Source: Cytospora piceicola (Eukaryota > Ascomycota > Sordariomycetes > Diaporthales > Cytosporaceae). From it: 64,000 bases of DNA. Shown here piece after piece: positions 59,135 to 64,000 of the stretch; positions within the stretch are counted from its first letter, which is position 1; each line of letters begins with the position of its first letter. The translations under genes and the position numbers were made by a program. The notes under the pieces were generated by a model. It worked only from the letters and a program-made list of their open reading frames with translations. It had not been told where the DNA came from and did not search any database. The stretch spans positions 186,001-250,000 of the forward strand of contig JALQBC010000006.1 of the NCBI GenBank assembly GCA_023375675.1, written 5' to 3'.

Positions 59135-60870
59135 TTGTTACCGCGATGGTTCGCCCGGGGAAACAAGCCGCAAGGTCCCCTCAGATGGACAGCACGCCCT
59201 CAGAGGGACCGTCCGCCCATACCTAACGGCGAAGTCAGAGGATCCCGTTCACTGTGGAAATCGACCATGAACACGAAGGAATCACCATCGAAGGAACCTT
59301 CGCAACAACTACAAGCTGAACAACCTTGGCGCCAGCCGCGAGATGGGAGTGAAGACTCCCCAACCTATGACTCTGACACGATGGCGGACATCGAGAGACA
59401 AGCACTCTTCAAGGCCATAGCCCGAAGGGCCCGGCAATTCAGAAACGGGGGAAATCCCACTCCATAGAGACAACCCGACTCCCCAACGACATCCGTACGA
59501 AGGACCGTCGGTGCCCAGTTTCACTGAGGACCTGAAGATAAGTAAGAACACGGAGCTCCCCATGGGACGCACCCCGTTACCAGTATTAAATCTAGGAGAA
59601 TTATCTACGAAGGGCCCATACTGCACGACCGTATATGTTGTTTAACGATACTAACAAGGTCATCTGCGCACTTTAGACTGTAGACGACCGATACCGAAAC
59701 TTCTGGGATAGCCTGAGCTACTCCCTCGAGAAGGACATAAACCTGGCATACCAGCGGAAGGACTAAGATCCGGTCGAGTCCCATCTCTACCTCGACGCCT
59801 TTCGGCCATTCCTACTGTTCCCTTCACATGCTGGTCGCGACCTGAGATAGTGGCAGCGATATCTCTGTCTTCTAGAGCGACATTCTGCGGCATCTTATAT
59901 ACGGATCGTCTAAGCACGCCGACGCCGATTGCCTGTTGCGGATCTCATCCCAACGCAGCCGTGATATACGCAGGTATCCGGAACGTCAGCGGCGAAACCT
60001 GTCGAGTGACTCCTGTGCCCGACCTGCTGGATCTCGTCCAAATTCATTCTTGTCTCCGAACAATGTCGCCTTTTTTCTTCTTCAGAATCTACCTTGTTCT
60101 TAGTTCAAGGCCTCCCTTTGCTAGAGAAGGAGGACCCGGACACCACACGAAGTGTTTACCAGGCAACCTACGAAGCCTCGAATGATCGAGTACCCTGTTG
60201 TTCCTACAGCCCCGGCACATATAGGTCAGGCAGCCCTCGCCGATTAGGAGGGACAGGACGACTTCGTGGTGCTTGGAAGGCCGGCACGCCTGCCAGACCT
60301 GGCGGCCAACGGGGAGACGGACTATCAGCATGCGTACAAGGAATGGGAAACCGAGCAGAGGGACTTCATGGCAATGAAGAGGGACATACGAGACTTCAGG
60401 ACCTGGCTGCTCGCCTCAGTAGCGAGCATCTATAAGACGACCTGCTGTGTAGGCCCCCCCCCCCCAGGAACAGGGCTCCACGTTCTGGGCTCTGGCCAAA
60501 CGTGTTGGACGCCGTCCATGCTGTGGTTGACGCTCCTGAGGCCATAAAAACGATCACGAAGCCGGCCCCTATCGCGAAATATGAGCAATGGCTACAGAAC
60601 TGGGAAGTAGCGATAGCAGACGCCATCATGAAGGGAATCCCGGATGTGGCTGCGTCGACGTTCTGGACAAACATGGCTATCCATCACAACTGGTCAACGT
60701 GGGCGACAAGCTATAAGTTGAACAACAAGGCGGAGCTTCGAAGGAATACGGTCACGTATCAACAGGTTGCGGCAGACTTCCGCGAGAACCTCAGGATGTG
60801 ATTCAAGGCCCCTGTGATCAGATATATCAGGGCCAGCAGGCTAAGAGGAATTTCTCTGCCAGGCTTTGCT
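59135..60870 (+). mobile_element. Second gag-like retroelement relic
   Basis: Open pieces in several frames look like a copia-type gag. 59267-59467 reads MNTKESPSKEPSQQ and then KAIARRARQFRNGGN, and continues in the next frame to 59644. 60271-60435 reads ETDYQHAYKEWETEQRDF. 60502-60801 reads KYEQWLQNWEVAIADA and VTYQQVAADFRENL. The poly-C run at 60454-60465 sits at the point where the reading frame changes. There is no RT or integrase, and no LTRs were found. Assignment to gag is by general pattern and is weaker than for the first element. Confidence 0.55.
60454..60465. repeat. Poly-C run in the second gag relic
   Basis: Twelve consecutive C at a frame change; it could be a slippage or sequencing-error site. 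Confidence 0.85.
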
Positions 60871-62332
60871 TCGGCCCACACCACAGCACCAGCTGTCACA
60901 GTGCTACTGTGTGGACGAAGTGAGGAGGGGAGAAGCCAAGCTTTTTCCTTGGTCGCTTAGAAACCCTGGTTCAAAAGTCATCATCTCGGCCTCGGCCCGC
61001 AGGCCTGGAACGACGTTGTTGACGAGAGCAAGGATCGGCTCGATCGTTGTGCGCAGCTCGAGGACCATGTTACCACACGTATGGTCTTGGTCCCCAAGTG
61101 TGGGGGGGGGGGGGACACACCAAGGGGTCCTCCCGTTCGGGGCCCCCTCCTTAGGACGCTGATCGTCCTGGTCATCATTGAGATGGGTACGGGCTGCAAT
61201 GAGCCGATGTACAGGCAGTCCAACATGTGCGTGTGGATAATGTGGTCGCACAGCCACGCCCGGTCTACATGAGCGGTTTTGTCAAGTGCTTGATGGGTTA
61301 GATCATGACATGGATACGGAAGACATGACAAGTTGGAGTGGTGTGGTACACCGACATCATGTCTGACAACGGGGTCCATGGATAACATGATGGGCCTCTC
61401 GATGAGTGGTGATGTTGTCATTCATGAGGATGACGACTAGGCGACCGACTACGACTTGGCGAACCATGTCATTGTCTTGGGGCTCAAGGAGACCGTCATG
61501 TCGATGAAGATCAATCGCCTCGAGATGAAGGAGAACAAGACCAGACCGAGATCTGCAGACACACCACCACACCCGTGTTCTCGTCTGCACCTAGCACCAG
61601 GATGGTCAACACTTAGATGAACGGGACCCAGTCGGTGCCCCAGGTCACATCACCGACACCCATGTATGTCGTTCAAGGACAGCTCGGCGAGATCCCGTCC
61701 AGGGGCTACGACAACAAGCTGACGCTGCGGGGGAGCCGTGTTCGCATCGTTGATGTTATCCTGCATGAGAAAGGTACATGCAGACCACCCAGGAAGACCG
61801 GGCACATGGTGGACGAGGGCGTCACGGCGAAGACGTACACCAGGATCGTCGGCGGTTTGGCACCAGAGCGTCGAGTACATGGAGCTGCCCCGCCGTCCAG
61901 TCCAGTCCAGGGCCACGGGGTCATGCCCTTGTCGAGGGTTCTCACCAGGACCAACACAGTCGACGTGCCGGAGGGTGGCGCCGAGGTGAGGCACAAGTTG
62001 ATGGGCAACCCACTGCGGCCAAGAGAGAGTGCCGGAGGCTGTGATGCACCCGATCTCGAGGTTGGTTGGTATGTTGGGCTCGAAAGGACCTGCACGAGGG
62101 GATGTCCCACGGGGTAGTCCATCATCGACCTTGACGACCGTGGGCGTTGCGCTCTCTGTCATGGCGGCGATATCCCCATTAACTGAGTGGGCTTGGCCAC
62201 CACACCTCATGGACCATTCTGAAGTCGAAGAACGACGGGTAGTCAGTCGGTGCACAGATCCACCGGTGTGCACTTTGTTGTCCTGGTTGGATGAAACATC
62301 GATGTGAGGCAGAGGGGGGGGGGGGGACTACA
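60871..62332. other. Unassigned repeat-zone DNA
   Basis: Long overlapping frames occur on both strands (up to 207 codons on the minus strand), which suggests chance open frames in GC-rich DNA. On the plus strand RSTGVHFVVLVG near 62250-62290 vaguely resembles copia RNase H, too weakly to annotate. A single copy of the minisatellite unit lies at 61079-61150 and a poly-G run at 61102-61114. Confidence 0.4.
61079..61150 (+). repeat. Outlying copy of the GTGTGGGGG..ACCAAGG unit
   Basis: ATGGTCTTGGTCCCCAAGTG, a 13-G run, ACACACCAAGGGGTCCTCC, and a GTTCGGGG tail match the units at 62.3-62.7 kb. Confidence 0.85.
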
Positions 62333-62680
62333 CGCATGGGTCGTGGTCGCTGAGTGTGGGGGAATACCAAGGGGTCCTCCCTCTCCTTAAGATACACGCA
62401 TGTTCTTGTTGGCTGAGTGTGGGGGAACACCAAGAGCCTTCGGGAGGACTGCACGCACGGTCTTGGTTGCTAAGTGTGGGGGAACACCAAGGGATCCTCC
62501 GGTCTTGGTTGCAAGTGTGGGGGAGAGACACCAAGGGGCCCTCTCCTTAAGAGGGTGGGGAGAGTACAGGGACACCAAGGGCGCCTCCCCTTCGGGGGAC
62601 TACATGCATGGTCTTGGTCGCAAGTGTGGGGGAGGGATACCAAGGGGTCCTCCTTTTCGGGGTGCCCCCCCTGCGTCCGG
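62314..62680 (+). repeat. Minisatellite, GTGTGGGGG..ACCAAGG units
   Basis: At least five units start with GTGTGGGGG at 62354, 62417, 62474, 62515 and 62624. A partial one (GGGACACCAAGG) lies near 62569. Each unit has GGTCTTGGT[TC]GC[TA]AAGTGTGGGGGA, a short gap, ACCAAGG, and a GATCCTCC or GTCCTCC end, often with a CTTAAG or TTCGGGG hairpin arm. Spacings are 63, 57, 41 and 109 bp. A 12-G run (62314-62325) precedes the array. Confidence 0.88.
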
Positions 62681-62703
62681 AGGGGGGATGTCCCAGCTGA
62701 GAT

Positions 62704-62829
62704 ATGTTTCGCTGTCTTGGGGCATATCGCAAGCGAGACGATGACAGAATATACTTTGAGAAGATACCGGAGGAGGAGGAGGAGGGGCAGGCTGATGCTG
62801 AGGTGGAAAGGTTGTTGGCGGAGTAGGCA
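62704..62829 (+). pseudogene. Coding-looking tail after the minisatellite
   Basis: A 40-codon frame (MFRCLGAYRKRDDDRIYFEK, then an EEEEE run and ADAEVERLLAE) looks like the C-terminal end of a real protein. It starts directly after the repeat array, so its upstream part may have been replaced. I recognise no family. Confidence 0.3.
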
Positions 62830-63118
62830 ACAAGTCTATGTTTTTATGTTCTATGTTTTATGATTTAGGGTATATAGATATGTAGAATGGCATAATACTT
62901 CAAGACTCACTCTCTTAATGTGATGGCAAATGAGTGACACAGAATAACAAATCATGTACAGACGTTTTAGCGGCAACGAGGGAACAAGCCAATGTGATTG
63001 GGCATTTACCATTTACATATCATTTACATGTCTGTCATTTACATGACTGACTAGAACTAATTACCACAACTACCTAAATTACCAGAACTACCACATCATT
63101 CCACCCACCAAGAACATC
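62830..63118. other. CWC24 promoter region
   Basis: AT-richer DNA with CATTTACAT repeats (about 63003-63044); no gene seen. Confidence 0.5.
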
Positions 63119-64000
63119 ATGCCCGAAACAGAGAATACCACCTCGGAAACACCGGCGGCTCCTGTTGCCGTCTTCAAGAAGCGAGGCGCAAAGGCCAAGG
63201 CAAACATCAGGAAGAGGCCTGCAACCCCGCCACCCGCAAACAGCGACAGCGACAGCGATGACTCCGACTACTCCTCCGCAGAGGACGAACAAGGCAGGAA
63301 GGTCAAGCGCAGAAAGAAGAACACAGGCACGGTGAAGGTATCGTCAAAAGAAAACCCGGCCCCCGAGAAGGACCTGTCCGCCACCGTCTTCAGCGCCGAC
63401 CGCAACCCACACATAACCGACTCAAACGATGCTACAAAACAGAGCAACTGGTATGAAGAAGAGTCCGGTGGAGCCCTGTCTGCGAAGAACCTCTTGGGAT
63501 CAACGCGCACGATGCCAAAAGGGCCACAAGGGCCACAAGGGCCTGATGGCACGTACAAGGGACTGGCGAACCAGACATCGTTTATCCAGAAGAACCCCAA
63601 TGCGCCCTCGAAGACGGTAGGCCCGGTCAAGGCGCCCACCAACATCCGGACAGTCACCGTCATGGACTACTCCCCAGACGTGTGCAAGGACTACAAGCAG
63701 ACGGGCTACTGCGGGTTTGGAGACAACTGCAAGTTCCTCCACAGCAGAGAAGACTACAAACAATCCTGGGCGCTGGACCGCGAGTGGGAGGATGTCACCA
63801 AGGGCAAGAAGAACCTCGGCGGCACCGTGGTCGCCAGCGCGGACCGGAAGAACAGGACGGCAGACGACGACGCCGACGAGGCGGAGGAGGCCCTGCTGGA
63901 GAGCATCCCCTTCGTGTGCCTCATCTGCCGTGGCCCCTACAAATCACCCGTGATCACGCGGTGCGGGCATTACTTCTGCGAGCCCTGCGCGCTGACCAGG
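63119..64000 (+). CDS. CWC24: Pre-mRNA splicing factor CWC24 (partial, cut by window edge)
   Basis: An RNA-binding factor of the spliceosome that joins before the first catalytic step. The ATG at 63119 opens a frame that runs to the window edge, giving 294 codons without a stop. The N-terminus is Lys/Arg-rich and disordered. A C3H1 zinc finger follows at C189-x8-C198-x5-C204-x3-H208 (CKDYKQTGYCGFGDNC). The RING finger starts at C267-x2-C270 (CLICRGPYKSPVITRCGHYF) and continues past the edge. Order and spacing match CWC24/RNF113. The missing part should be the last RING residues and a short tail. Confidence 0.93.
   Translation, partial: MPETENTTSETPAAPVAVFKKRGAKAKANIRKRPATPPPANSDSDSDDSDYSSAEDEQGRKVKRRKKNTGTVKVSSKENPAPEKDLSATVFSADRNPHITDSNDATKQSNWYEEESGGALSAKNLLGSTRTMPKGPQGPQGPDGTYKGLANQTSFIQKNPNAPSKTVGPVKAPTNIRTVTVMDYSPDVCKDYKQTGYCGFGDNCKFLHSREDYKQSWALDREWEDVTKGKKNLGGTVVASADRKNRTADDDADEAEEALLESIPFVCLICRGPYKSPVITRCGHYFCEPCALTR

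Noticed and set aside
61650..62273. 207-codon minus-strand frame in the repeat zone
   Set aside because: Long frames are open on both strands here and no motif is visible, so chance in GC-rich DNA is more likely than a gene.
1..64000. CRISPR arrays, riboswitches or bacterial-type operons
   Set aside because: The window is eukaryotic with spliced genes; no regularly spaced direct repeats with unique spacers were seen.

Overview
The window is nuclear DNA of a filamentous ascomycete (Pezizomycotina, most likely Sordariomycetes). The evidence is short GT..AG introns of about 50-240 bp, fungal-specific gene families (an ApsA/Num1-type cortical anchor, a HAL4/SAT4-like kinase, ISN1), recurring CCTAGGTACC motifs in intergenic DNA, and Ty1/copia relics with the zinc-knuckle form common in these fungi. 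I rebuilt gene models by joining open frames at consensus splice sites. Every full-length model given as certain sums to a whole number of codons. No database search was possible, so family names rest on recognised motifs.

Layout. 1-2197 has no gene I can support. 2198-9021 holds an importin-7/8 (Nmd5/Sxm1) karyopherin and the IMP-specific 5'-nucleotidase ISN1, both on +. 10000-11748 (-) encodes an uncharacterised serine-rich and acidic coiled-coil protein. 11.75-21.64 kb is almost 10 kb without a supportable gene, marked by palindromic CCTAGGTACC sites. It ends at a HAL4/SAT4-like kinase (21643-23977, +). After another 4 kb gap come an SMP/PH lipid-transfer protein of the Nvj2/TEX2 type (28035-31097, -), the divergent ribosomal pair eL21 (-) and uS4 (+), and the splicing factor SLU7 (-). 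A coiled-coil orphan (37473-39245, -) follows, with three copies of a roughly 180 bp repeat just upstream of its start. Then come the single-exon REV3 (DNA polymerase zeta, 40802-46018, +) and the long ApsA-like gene (48149-53822, +).

54.6-62.9 kb is a repeat and transposon graveyard. It holds a PIF1-type helicase relic, a Ty1/copia relic whose gag is interrupted by a piece of reverse transcriptase, a second gag-like relic, and a GTGTGGGGG..ACCAAGG minisatellite. The window closes inside CWC24 (63119 to the edge, +), a C3H1/RING splicing factor.

Most genes are housekeeping genes: nuclear import, purine salvage, translation, splicing (SLU7, CWC24), translesion synthesis, and nuclear positioning. 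There is no biosynthetic cluster or operon-like unit. The most interesting signals are the divergent eL21/uS4 promoter carrying a telomere-type AACCCTAA box, CCAAT and CACGTG; the gag/RT chimera; the minisatellite; the triplicated promoter-proximal repeat; and the CCTAGGTACC palindrome family.
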